Source: Capsicum annuum | Lineage: Eukaryota > Streptophyta > Magnoliopsida > Solanales > Solanaceae | Length of the DNA: 64,000 nt | Assembly (NCBI RefSeq): GCF_002878395.1 | Contig: NC_061116.1 | Coordinates: 124,692,570 to 124,756,569 of the forward strand | Direction of reading: 5' to 3' | Part shown: positions 32,640 through 44,955 of the stretch, piece by piece | How the letters are laid out: each line of letters begins with the position of its first letter | How positions within the stretch are numbered: position 1 is the stretch's first letter | The notes under the pieces: model-generated | Database searches by the model: none | What the model was told of the DNA's origin: nothing | Seen by the model: only the letters and a program-made list of their open reading frames with translations | Made by a program: the position numbers and the translations under genes

Positions 32640-35637
32640 CTGAGTTTGTGTTTGTAGAGAAGAGGTAAGGATACTTGGTCCGCATATTTGCTTTTGCTTC
32701 CCGAGTAGCTAGCTCCCTCAATGGGTTAATTACGCCAAAGAACTTTGATCAAGGGAACCTCTTTGTTCCTTAGTCTGCGAAGAAAAAAATCGAGTATTTG
32801 GACTAGGACCTCTTTGAAAGAAAGATCATTTTGAATATCTACACTCTCTAAAGGAACGACAATTGCTGGGTCTCCAATGCACTTCTTTAGCAAGGAGATG
32901 TGAAACACTGGGTGCACTGAATCTAAGTCTGAAGGCAGCTCATGCTCGTAAGCTACCTTTCTGAAATGGATGAGAATTCTGTAAGGACCAATATATCAGT
33001 TACTATGCTTCCCCTTCTTGTTGAAACTCTTTACTCCCTTTATGGGAAAGATTTTTAGATACACAAAATCGCCAATCTCAAACTTGAGATCCTTTCTCCT
33101 TGCATTTGCATATGATTTTTGTCGGCTTTGGGTTGCCCTAAGCCTTTCCTTGATCAATTGAACCTTCTCTAAGGTGTCAAATACTAAGTTGTGCCCTACT
33201 ACTGCAGCCTCACTTACCTCGAACCAACCAATTAGAGAACTACATATCCTACCATAAATAGCCTTAAATAGAGCCATCTGAATACTAAAATGATAGTTGT
33301 TATTATATGCAAATTAGATCAAAGCCAAGTGGTTATCCCAACTGCCTTTGAAATCAACAACATATGCTCTTCTTAGCATATATTCTAATGTCTGAATGTT
33401 CCTTTCTGCTTGGCCATCTGTCTGATGGTGGAAGGTTGTACTGAGGTGAATTTGGGTACCAAAACCATTCTAAAAAGATTTCCAAAAGTGAGAGGTAAAT
33501 TGAGTACCTCTGTCTGAGATGATAGATAATGGAACACTGTGCAACTTAACCAACTCTCTGTGATAGAGATTGGAATATTCCTAGGCTGAATAAGAAGTAT
33601 GGACTGACAAGAAATAGGCTGATTTGGTCATCCTGTCCACAACGGCCCAAATAGAATCATGCTGATGATGAGTATGAGGCAAACCCATCACGAAGTTCAT
33701 GTTCACTTCTTCCCATTTCCATGTGGGAATAATGAACTCCTGCATAGACCCACTAGGCTTCTGGTGCTCAATCTTAACCTAATGATATGCAGAGCACTTA
33801 GCTACAAACTATGCGATATCCCTCTTCATCCCACTCTACTAATAGATCTCCACAAATTATGATACATCTTAGTGGTCCCTGGATGAGTAACACACACTGG
33901 GTGATTCTGCAAGAATTCACTTTCTCAACTTATCAAGAAACGACACACATAATCCACCCTGACAGCGCAACACACCATCTCTCCCTTGGGAGAAAACCTC
34001 TACCTTCTGATCTCTGACTGACTTTTTTAACTTAAATAAAATGAGATCTCTATCTTGCTTTTCTTTCACTTCAGAAACCAAAGATGATTCTAAACTATTC
34101 TAACCCAAACACTACACTCAGCTAAATCAACTAAATGGACACCTAATCTGGCAAAATGATGAACTTTCTGAGATTGCTTCTTCTTACCATTCTAAACATG
34201 AACAACACTTCCCATAGACAATCTACTTAGGGCATCTGCCACTGTATTGAGCTTGCTTAGATGGTACAAAACACTCATGTTATAATATTTTAGAAACTCT
34301 AGCCACCTTCTCTGATGCAAGTTCAAGTCTTTATGAGAAAACACATACTACAAACTCTTATGGTCTGTGAACACATAAACATGCATTCCATACAAATAAT
34401 GACTCTAATTCTTTAAGAAAAACACTACAGCTGCTAACGCAAGATCATGGGTAAGGTAATTCTATTTATGAGGCTTAAGTTGTCTAGAGGAATAGGCTAT
34501 TACCTTACCTCTCTTTATTAGGACACAACCCAAACCTACTCTGGATGTATCAAAGTAAATAATAAACTCATTTGAACCATTTGGTAGAGTCAAAACTGGG
34601 GCTGAGTTGAGTCATGTCTTTAACTCCTGAAAACTCTTCTCGCAAAAATCTGACCACTGAAACTGGACTTTCTTCTGAGTCAATCTGTACATGGGGGATG
34701 CAATAGATGAAAACCCTTCAACAAACTGATGGTAATAGCTAGCTAAACCCAAGAAACTCCTGATATCTAATAGACAAATGGGTCTAGGCCAGTTTTTCAC
34801 CGTTTTGGTCTTTTAAGAATCAACTCTAATGCCATCAACAAAAATGATATAGCCAAGGAAAGCTACTAACCTTAGCCAAAATTTGCACTTACTAAATTTG
34901 GCGAACAACTGATGGGATCTGAGAGTCTAAAGTATGATTTTGAGGTAATCTGCGTGGTCATTCTCGCTATGGGAATAGACAAGAATATCATCGATAAAGA
35001 CTACAAAAAACATGTCTAAGTACTGTTTGAACACGCGGTTCATAAATTCCATAAAAGCTGCTGGGGCATTTGTAAGACCAAATGACATGACTAAGAATTC
35101 GAAGTGACCGTACTGAGCTATGAAAGATATTTTTGGAATGTCACATTCTCTGACTCTGAGATGAAGATAGCTGGATCTAAGTTCTATCTTATAAAAGTAA
35201 ATGGCACCCTGAAGTTGGTCGAACAAATCATTAATTCTAGGAATTAGGCACTTATTCTTAACTGTAACTTTGTTTAACTGACGGTAATTTATACACATTT
35301 TGAGGGAACCATCTTTCTTATATATGAATAAGACTGGTGCACCACACGGGGAAAATCTATGTCTAAAGAACCCCTTTTATAAAATGTCCTTCAACTATTC
35401 TTTCAACTTTTTGAGTTCAGCTGGAGCCATTTTGTATGGCAGAATAGAGATAGTCTAAGTATCTGGTAAAAGGTCTATTTCAAAGTCAATTTCCCTTTTG
35501 GGAGGGACTCCAAGAAGATATTTGGGGAACACATTTGAGAACTTATTTACTACTGGAACTGACTTAAGACTGGGAGTCTCTGAACTAGAGTCTTTGGCTA
35601 TCACAAAATAATTGACACATCCTTTGGATATCTGCAA
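32640..35637 (-). pseudogene. pol of element 2 (RT, RNase H, integrase, chromodomain)
   Basis: Read right to left. 35637-35455: ISKGCVNYFVIAKDSSSETP and REIDFEIDLLPDT (the protease-RT linker). 35298-34927: RT with [25 protein letters not shown] (normally [13 protein letters not shown], so the first catalytic Asp is Glu) and an intact FIDDILVYS palm. 34800-34612: [20 protein letters not shown]. 34600-34250: RNase H remnant. 34020-33280: integrase, where the first catalytic segment reads NMNFVMGLP instead of NMDFVTGLP (Asp to Asn). 33277-32996: integrase C-terminal region. 32917-32726: VFHISLLKKC to IKVLWRN, then a stop before the chromodomain end. Many stops and frameshifts. Non-functional. 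Confidence 0.88.
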
Positions 35638-38000
35638 ATCATACGGTAAAATAAATGGAAATATAATACAGTAAGGCCATAAGGTTCAAAACTGAATCAT
35701 AACGTTAGATAAGAATAATGAATAATACAACAATACCAAAACAAAATTGAAATAATTATCTAATCGTACTATAGTCTGTAAGCCTCGAAACTGTCTGAAT
35801 AGGGAGTTGAAGGAACATGTTTCCAACTAACTCTGTCTACTGAAATAATAAAATAATGACTATGTCCCTGCATGATGAGGACTCACCACTGACTCTGAGT
35901 ACTACAGCCGGGATTCTACTGCTACTCCATAGCTTGGCCTTGTGCTCCTAAGTCGATGGTATAAGTAACCATAGAGTGAATATGTCAATACGTTGGAATA
36001 TATTGAAAATGCAAATGAGGCAGGATAAATGCATGGGGTTTATATGGATGAGAAATAATATCTGACTGACAAACATGAAAGTGGGAATGCATGCATGAAA
36101 TACGAAACTGCAACTGAATTCATGATAATACTGATGACTGAGATAATTGATACCAAGATACTATATCTGTCAGTCTAGGTTATGATGGAACTAGCTGAGT
36201 TTCGTACTGTACTGTGTGACTATAACTGACAATCCTAAATCTGAAGAACTATTAGAGTTCTATTATGTGAGACTGAGACTCATATTGTAGGAAGTAGTCA
36301 TTTACCCGACATGCCCCTTTTCTAATTAGAATTGGGATCCAACCTGTAACCCCAGTTGGAAGGGTGTCAGTACTGCGCCACTGATAAAGACACTGAAGAG
36401 TCACCCTAAACTGGCAGGTGCACAAAATGAGAATGGTGGGACCCTAATCTAGTAGGTTAAGCCACCTCATCAACCCTAAACTTGAAGGTCGATATCTCAA
36501 CCGACGTCGGCTACGTAGTTCTAGAATACAAGGACTACTTCTAAGGATCACACCCTATACTGGCAGGTGAGCCTCCATTCTTGAGTTCACTCGGTGCTGA
36601 ATCCTAATCCCAACTGATGACACTAAACATGACTTATTGAACTGAGTTTATTGGGTTCCGCTGGATGATGGAATACTATTGAATCTAATAAATGACTGTT
36701 ATTACTAAGATTACTGGGGTTTCTGAGATTTTCCTGAGTCATGAGACTAACTGAATTCTACTGAACATGGCTAAACTGAGAGTATCTTGAAAACATTACA
36801 TTGGCTCTAGGAACGCAACTAATTTTTTGGGTACAAGTACCCCCGAACTCAATAGCAGAAAACTGACACTTCGTGACACATGAGCATAGCTAAAAGTTCA
36901 TAATTTAAAAAGTTGGGGATTTCATGAAGCACACGCTTATCATAACATTGTACATGATTAAGAATACATACAAACATAGCACGATTTCATTCTCCTAATC
37001 TCATGAACATTTTATCAAGCAATTACATTGCATAACAACATCATAGGTGTCATTTAGAACATAAGAATAGAGCATGCATTTGTTGTTTAGGCCACTATTG
37101 AGCTATATTACATAATTTATAGTCTCGTAGGCAATCTATCAAACACCTTGCATGCACAACTTAGGGCATAGGCATAATCATCAAATTAACACTTCAATCT
37201 CCATGAATCAACTAAATTCCATCAATTACAACCCATACAATAACATGGTTTCATGAACAACATGCAAATATTCCAACTTAGGGATCATTCAACATCATAA
37301 ATATGGTTATAAGCAACCCACAACATAAAAAATACAATTTATAATTTAAAAGAGGGTTCTTGGACTTCATGGATGAAAAGGGTCCATGAATGAACACATT
37401 GCACACCTTAGTTCGTGAACTTAGGTTGAAACCCTAGGTTGTTATTGAGAGTATTTTAAGAGAATAGAGTATGTTTTGGTGTAATTGGGGATAAATCCCA
37501 TTTTTTGGAATTTTATATAGACGAAAAAATGACCCATTTACCCCTCTGGATGCGGTTATTTAATGACTGGAAAACTGGTCACCGATGCTATGGTCGATGC
37601 AGAGCGCCGATCGCATCAATGCTATAGCTGATGTGACATACCATGATCGCGTCAAGCCCTAGTACTTTTGACTGGAAGACCTGCAACAATTGTGACCAAT
37701 GCAATATGCGATGCGGCGCGCCAAGATCATATTGGTCTACTATTTTGGACTACCAATCATGGTCTAAATGAGGTCTGAAAAATCTAAAACTTATCTAAGA
37801 ATGCTTATTGACATCCCAGATCATGAATTAACTTAAATACTGATAAATGAAGGTTGGGAAAGTCATGAAATAAATCCTCAAAGTTCAGAGGCTTAAAATG
37901 AGGCTAAGTGTCAGACACTTAGCAAAAATATTCTAAGTGTTAGAGCTTTTAAAGAGCTTAAAGAGCTGAATTTAGACATAGAATCTTATGAGGTATTATA
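35636..38000 (-). repeat. 3' LTR of element 3, end truncated
   Basis: Matches 43219 onward of the other LTR from aaatcatacggtaaaata-like sequence. It lacks the terminal tgtaatgcctcgaat... block seen at 43143-43218. Ends aggtattata (terminal CA decayed to TA). GC-rich modules at about 37555-37735. Confidence 0.85.
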
Positions 38001-38015
38001 ATATATCCCCCTTGA
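38001..38015 (-). other. Polypurine tract of element 3
   Basis: Plus strand atatatcccccttga beside the LTR; decayed form of the aagggggaga tract seen in elements 1, 2 and 4. Confidence 0.75.
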
Positions 38016-38399
38016 TAACGTTTGTCCATGAATGAGACTGACTGAGAGGGGAGAAATGGTAAATATAGAGTACATACAAGAAATGCACTACTGAAACATG
38101 ACTACATGACTGACATGACTAATAAGTTGTATATATCATATGGAATATGCATATCTGATGCATGAGTAACTGATTCATGAATGCATGATTAAGGGTTATG
38201 ATGAACTGAGTATCTCACATTGAGAATGCATAGCTAATGCATAACTGCGTGACTAAATTAATATATGAATGCATATCTAGACTGAAACATAAACATATGA
38301 GGAACATGCAATGGTAATGGATACCAAGTTTATAATGGAATTCTGAACATGAAACTAAGTAAGCTTAAGGAGAACTTTTACCTTGAGTTGAGTCTGAGT

Positions 38400-41300
38400 T
38401 CACAGAGAATAGGTGAGGGTACTTGGTTTGTATGTCTGTTTCTGCTTCCTAAGTAAGTCCTTCAATAGACTGATTCTGCCAAAGGACTTTGACTAGAGGA
38501 AATTCTTTGTTCCTTAGTCTATCAATTTGATAGTCGAGGATTTCAATTGGAATCTCTTCATAAGAGAGGCTGTTCTGAACATCCATACCCTCTATAGGGA
38601 CTACACTGGCTGGATCACCTATGCACTTGTTGAGCAAAGAGATATAGAAGACTGGATGAACTGAGGCTAGATTTGGAGGAAACTCGAGCTCATAAGCTAC
38701 TTTTCCATAGTGACTTAGGATTTTGAAAGTACCGATATATCAGGGACTAAGCTTTCTCTTTTTGTCGAATCTCTTTACTCCTTTCATGGGAGATATCTTT
38801 AGGTATACATAGTCATCAACCTCGAACTAGAGATCTTTTCTGCATATATCTACATAAGACTTCTATTGGATCTGAGAAGCCTGAAGTCTCTGTATGATCA
38901 TTTGGACTTTTCTAAGGCATCGAATAATAAGTCAGGCCCTATGACTGAGTCCTCACTAACTTCAAACCAACCAATTGGAGATCTGCACCGCATACCATAG
39001 AGAGCTTCGAATGGAGCTATCTGAATACTGGAATGATAGCTATTATTGTATGTAAACTCAATCAAATGTAAGTGGTCATCCCAAATCCCTCTAAAATCGA
39101 GTACACACACTCGCAACATATCCTTCAAGGTCTAAATGGTCCTTTCTTCTTGACCATCTATCTGAGAAAAGGCTATACTGAGATGAACTTGGGTACCAAA
39201 ACCTTTTGTAATACTTTTTAGAAGTGAGAGGTAAACGAGGTACCTTTGTCTGAGATGATAGATAACGAAACACCATGTAATCTGACCAACTCCCTAATAT
39301 AGAGTTTGGCGTAATCCTCAGCTGAACAACCAGTATAAACTAGAAGGAAATGAGCAGATTTAGTTATCTTGTCTATGATGACCCATACTAAATCATGCTG
39401 AAGATAAGTACGAGGCAAACCCGTCATGAAGTCCATGCTCACTTCTTCTCATTTCCAGGTGGGAATAATGAACTCCTGCATGGGATCACTAGGATTCTAA
39501 TGCTCTATCTTAACTTGTTAATATGTAGAGCACTTAGACAAAAACTCTACAATATCTCTCTTTATCCCACTCCACCAACAGATCTCCCACAAGTCGTGGT
39601 ACATCTTAGTGGCCCCTGGATGAATAGAGTAATGCTCACCATGCGCTTCTACAAGAATTCGCTGCCTTAAGTACTCTAAACCTGGAACACAGAGATGACC
39701 CTGATAATAAAACACTTTATCTCCCCCTTGGGAGAAAACCTCTACTTTCTAATCTCTAACTAACTCTTTCAACTTGGCTAGGCTGGGATGTCTATCTTGT
39801 TTTTCTTTCACCTCAGAAACTAGAGACGATTCTGAACTATTTTGAACCCAAACACTACCCTCTGACAAATCGACTAAGCAGATACCTAATCTGGCAAACT
39901 GATGAACTTTCTGAGCTAACTTCTTTTTACTGTCCTCAACACGAGCAACACTACGCATAGACAGTCTACTGTAAGCGTCGGCCACTATATTGACCTTGCC
40001 CAAATGATAAAGGACACTCATATCGTAATCTTTTAAGAGCTATAACCACCTTCTCAAGCAGATGTTAAGGTCTTTCTAATAGAATACATACTAAGGGCTT
40101 TTGTGATCCGTGAAGGCATCCACATGAACTTTATATAGATAATGATTCCAAATTTTTAAGGCAAAAACTATGGTTGCTAACTCGAGATCATGAGTAGGAT
40201 AATTTTTCTCATGGGTTTTAAGCTGTCTGTAGGCGTAGGCTATGACCTTACCATGCTGCATGAGGAAAAAAACTAGACCCACTCGAGATGCATCATAATA
40301 CACAACAAACCCATCTGAACCATCTAGAAGAGTCAACACTGGGGCTGAGGTGAGTCGAGTCTTCAACTCTTGAAAACTCTTTTCGCATGAATATGACCGC
40401 TGAAACTGGACTTTCTTCTGAGTCAATATGGACATAGGGGATGCAATAGAATAAAATCCCTCAACAAACCATCTGTAATAGCCAGCCAAACCTAAGAAAC
40501 TCTTGATATCTAATGGAGAGATAGGGCGGGGCCAGTTTCTTACTGCTTCAGTCTTTTGGGAATCAACTCTAATGCCATCACAGGAAATGATATGACCAAG
40601 GAAATCTACTGACCTTATCAAAAACTCACACTTACTAAATTTGGCGAACATATGATGATTTTTAAGAGTTTGGAGTACTATCCTGAGATGATCTGCATCA
40701 TCATGTTCACTAATATAATAGACCAATCTATGAAGACTGTGACAAAAATATCTAAGTACTTCTTAAACACATGATTCATCAAGTCCATGAAAGCAACTGA
40801 AGCATTGGTAAGAACAAAGGACATGACTAGGAATTCAAAGTGACCATACCGAGTTCGAAAAGCCATTTTTGGAATATCACATTCTCTAACTCTGAGCTGA
40901 TGATAGCTGGATCTGAGGTCTATCTTAGAGAAGTAACTAGCACCCTGAAGTTGGTCAAATAAGTCATCGATTATGGAAAGTGGATAATTGTTCTTGACTA
41001 TGACTTTATTAAGTTGACGATAGTCTATACATATTCTGAGAAAACGGTCTTTATTTTGCATGAATAAGACTGGTGCACCCCACAGGGAATTGTTGGACCT
41101 GATGAATCCCTTATATAAGAGATCCTTCAACTATTCTTTCAATTCTCTAAGTTTTGGTGCCATTCTATATGACGGAATAGACATAGGCTAAGTATATAGA
41201 AGAAGATCAATGTCGAAGTCTATTTTCTTCTAGGAGGAATTCCTGGAAGATCTTTGGGAAAGACGTCGGAATATTCATTCACTACTAGGATTGATTCAAG

Positions 41301-41740
41301 ACTGGGAGTTTCAAACTAGAGTCCTTAACTCGCACAAGATGATAGATACATCCCTTAGATATCATTTTTCGTGCCCATAGGTAGAAAAGAAACTGAACTC
41401 TGAAAGATGATGTACTACCCCTCCACTCTAAGATGGGTTCATTTAAAAACTGAAATTAGACAATTCTATTTCTGTAGTCAACTGTGGCATAATAGGAATG
41501 GTGCCAATCTATGCCTAGAATGATATCAAAATCAGTTATCTCTAATTCGACCAAGTCTGCTGAAGTAACTTTCTGAGATACCATAATTGGACAGTTCCTG
41601 TATACCCGATGGGCTATGATGGATTTACCCACTGGAGTAGAAACTGAGAAGTGCTCTTCTAAAGTTTTAGGAATGACTCCAAAATCGGCTGCTATATAAG
41701 GAGTAACAAAAGACAAGGAAACTCCTGGATATAGCAAAGT
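38400..41740 (-). pseudogene. pol of element 3
   Basis: Right to left. Protease 41737-41456: a protease-domain segment ending LEITDFDIILGIDWHHSYYA (the DTG lies upstream in broken sequence). RT 41130-40678: [30 protein letters not shown], then VTVFID at about 40735, where a deletion of about 7 bp removes the second Asp of FIDD and shifts the frame. 40726-40091: [13 protein letters not shown], RNase [25 protein letters not shown]. 39715-39518: integrase zinc region (HPGATKMYHDLWE, CSTY). 39442-39218: MDFMTGLP and IISDKGTSF (catalytic Asp pair kept). 39128-38898: LIEFTYNNSYHSSIQIAPFE. 38637-38449: chromodomain region VKVLWQNQSIEGLT, then stop. Non-functional by stops and frameshifts. Confidence 0.9.
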
Positions 41741-41744
41741 ATAA

Positions 41745-42969
41745 AAATATACATGAAAGATCTATAATGTACCAGTAAACACATCAAGAGAATCTTCCCA
41801 ATCCTGTCGGGACTGAAGATCATAGAGTCAATTTAGGTATTGCCCACTAGTAGCACTGGAGGTGGCACCCTACTGATTCTGGCGACTGGACTGAGCTGAG
41901 AAATGGTTATGTTGGCCCTGATAACCTGACTGGGGACATTCTATGACTCTATGGCCTGGTTTGCCATAACTAAAACTAAAACAAATATCACTGTCATCCG
42001 TGCAAACACCCTAGTGGTTCTTACTACAAGTCTGACAAAGGGGATTGGTTTGGGCGCTACTAACACTTCCATGAGACTTAGAGCCTAGCGCTCTATCTCT
42101 GTTACCATCTATGAACTTTGTCACTAGAGCACTGGCTGAAGAAGGACATGGAATAGATGACTTTGGGCGGAATTGAGAACGATTCCCACCCTATAACTTA
42201 GGCTGAGCAAAGTTGAAACTACCTGTCCTTTCTCTCTTATTCTACTTCTTCCTCTACTTAATCTTCTGCTCTTCTATCTATTGAGCATGGGTCATAAGTC
42301 TAGCTATGTTCATGTCACTAGTTTACATAATAGTCCTCCACTCGTTGACCATATTGTCATTTATCCCAGAAACAAACTTACTCATCTTGGACCAACTGTC
42401 TACAACCACATGAGGAGCAAATCTAGCTAATTATGTAAACTTAAGAGAATACTCTTTCACCATCATATGCCCTACCTGATATTGATAAATTCTAACACCT
42501 TAGCTTCTCTAAGCTCTAAGGAAAAGAACCTATCAAGAAAAGCAGTGGCAAACTCCTTCCATACTACTGACCCTGCATTGTCTGCCTTCTTCGACTTCCA
42601 CTATTTAAACCAAGTGTGAGCCTAATCCTGTAATTGATATGTAGCTAGACTATCACTCTCACTAGGATTCACCCCCATAATGTTTGTGACCTTCTAAACC
42701 TGATCTAGGAATTCCTGAGGGTCCAAATATGACTTAGACCCTATAAAAGATGGAGGATTCATTTGGGTAAAGTCCTGAATCCTTGTTGTAGCTGAATTGG
42801 CCACTGGGTTGGCCAGAACAACAGCTGGTCATTCATTCTGAGAAACAACTAAATTATCAACAGTAGTGAATACAACTCTAAATTCTGCATGAGAAACATT
42901 CTTGTCCAAAGGATCTGCCCGGACGGGCTGAGGGGCTGACTTATTTCCAATTCTCTTCTTGGGAAGCAT
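41745..42969 (-). pseudogene. gag of element 3
   Basis: ATG (complement of 42967-42969) starts MLPKKRIGNKSAPQPVR. The reading continues with FRVVFTTVDNLVVSQ, QMNPPSFIGSKSYLDPQEF, VTNIMGVNPSESDSLATYQL and the helix KEFATAFLDRFF. After frame changes there is a nucleocapsid piece (about 42020-41930) with SYGKPGHRVIECP, in which the usual CX2C pair is damaged. Several stops. Tekay-type gag by order and motif. Confidence 0.83.
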
Positions 42970-43125
42970 GTTCTGTAAACAGAAGAGAAAGGATTAGATT
43001 GAGAGTTTAAGTTTGAGCTTATGCTCACTGGCATAACATGAGTATTGAAAGAAGTAAAACTGTTCCTAAAATATCGCATAGCCTCCTACACATAAGTGTG
43101 GCGCGCAACACACTGTTGAACCTTA

Positions 43126-43138
43126 GGCTATGATACCA
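43126..43138 (-). other. Primer-binding site of element 3
   Basis: Plus strand ggctatgatacca, complement tggtatcatagcc; one change from the tRNA-iMet site TGGTATCAGAGCC. It is 4 bp from the LTR end at 43143. Confidence 0.82.
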
Positions 43139-43142
43139 AGTT

Positions 43143-44950
43143 TCTAATGCCTCGAATCTGGTATTCGAGATGCTACACGGTGCCCATGATCCTGAAGGAC
43201 CACAAGCTAACCCATGACTGATATCTATAAATCATACGATAAAATATACGGAAATATAATACAATAAGGCCATAAGTTTCAAAATTGAATCATAACATCG
43301 GATAAGAACAATGTCTGAATAACATGGTATAGAATACCAAAACAAAACTGAAATAATCATCTAATCGTAATGTAGGCTGTAAGCCTCTAAATTGTCTGAA
43401 TAGAGAGTTGAAGGAACATGTATCCAACTAACTACATGTACTAAAATAATAAAATAATGACTATGTCCTCGCATGATGAGGACTTACCACTGACTCTGAG
43501 TACTAAATTCAAGATGCTACTGCTACTCCGGAGCTGGGGTTTGTGCTTTTGAACCTATGGTATGAGAAACCATATGGGAATGTGTCAGTATGTTAGAATG
43601 TACTGAGTATGCAAGTGAGATAGGATAAATGCATGGGGTTTATATGCATGAACAATAACATATGACTGACTAACATAAACATGGAAATGTATGCATAAAA
43701 TACGAAACTGTAACTGAATTCATGATAATATTGATGACTGATATAATTAATACCAAGTGACTATATCTGATAGTCTAGGTTATGATAGAACTAGCTGAGT
43801 TCCATACTATACTATATGACTATATCTGATAGTCCTGAATTTGAAGAACTATCTAAGTTCTATTACGTGAGACTGAGAATGAGACTGTGGTAAGTAGTAA
43901 TTTAATCGACATGCCCCTTTTCTAATTAGAATTAGGGTCCAACCTATAACCCCAGTTAGAAGGTTGTTAGTACCACGCCACTGATAAAGACATTGAAGAG
44001 TCTCCCTAAATAGGCAGATGCCTAAAATAAGAATGATGTGACCCTAATCTAGCATGTTAAGACACCTCATCAACCCTAAATTGGTAGGTCGATGCCTCAA
44101 CTTATGCTGGCTACGTAGTTCTGGAACACAAGTACTACTTCTAATGATCACACCCTATACTGGTAGGTAAGCCCCCATCCTTGAGTTCACTCGGTACTGA
44201 ATCCTACTCTGAACTGATGACACTGAACATGACTTACTGAACTAAACTGGACTGAGTTTACTGGGTTCCATTAACTGAAAAAATACTATTGAATCTGATA
44301 AATGACTGTGATTACTGAGATTACTAAGGTTTCTGAGATTTTCCTGAGTCCTGAGACTGACTGAAATCTACTGAACATGTCTTGACTGAGAGTATCTTGA
44401 AAACATTACACTAGCTCTAGGCACACAACTAAATTTTTGGGTACAAGTACCCCAGGACTCGATAGCATGAAACTGACACTTCTTGACACATGAGCATAGC
44501 TAAAAATTCATAATTTAACAAGTTGGGGATTTCATGATGCACATGCTTATCATAACATTGTACATAATTAAGAATACATAGAAACATGGCATGATTTCAT
44601 TCTCCTAATCTCATGAATATTTTATCAATCAATTACATTGCATAACAACATCAAGGGTGTCATTTAGAAAATAAGAATAGAGCGTGAATTTTTTATTTAG
44701 GTCCCTATTGAGCTATATTACATAATTTCTAGTCTCTTAGGCAATTTATCAAACACCTTGCATGCACAACTTAGGTCAAAGGAATAATCATTAAATTAAC
44801 ACTTCAATATCCATGAATCAACTAAATTCCATCAGTTACAACCCATACAATAACATAGTTTCATGAAAAACATCTAAAGATTCCAACTTGGGGATCATTC
44901 AACATCATTAACATGGTTATAAGCAACCCTCAACATAAAAACCATAATTT
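43143..44950 (-). repeat. 5' LTR of element 3, part inside of element 4
   Basis: Plus strand begins tctaatgcctcgaatctggt (terminal TG decayed to TC). Matches the 3' LTR (35640-37340) closely. Interrupted by element 4 at 44951-53640. Confidence 0.88.
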
Positions 44951-44955
44951 ATAAT

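Larger units (their letters stand above)
29964..35640 (-). mobile_element. Tekay-type gypsy element 2, minus strand, lacking gag and 5' LTR
   Basis: Has a full 3' LTR (29964-32418), polypurine tract and pol from chromodomain back to the start of the RT region. It ends abruptly at about 35636-35640, where it fuses to the LTR of element 3. Protease, gag, primer site and 5' LTR are absent. The left border with Mutator-type gene sequence is clean (TG terminus), but no second border exists to test a target duplication. Confidence 0.85.

Noticed and set aside
33659..34017. Two plus-strand frames of 67-68 codons
   Set aside because: Antisense of the element 2 integrase region.
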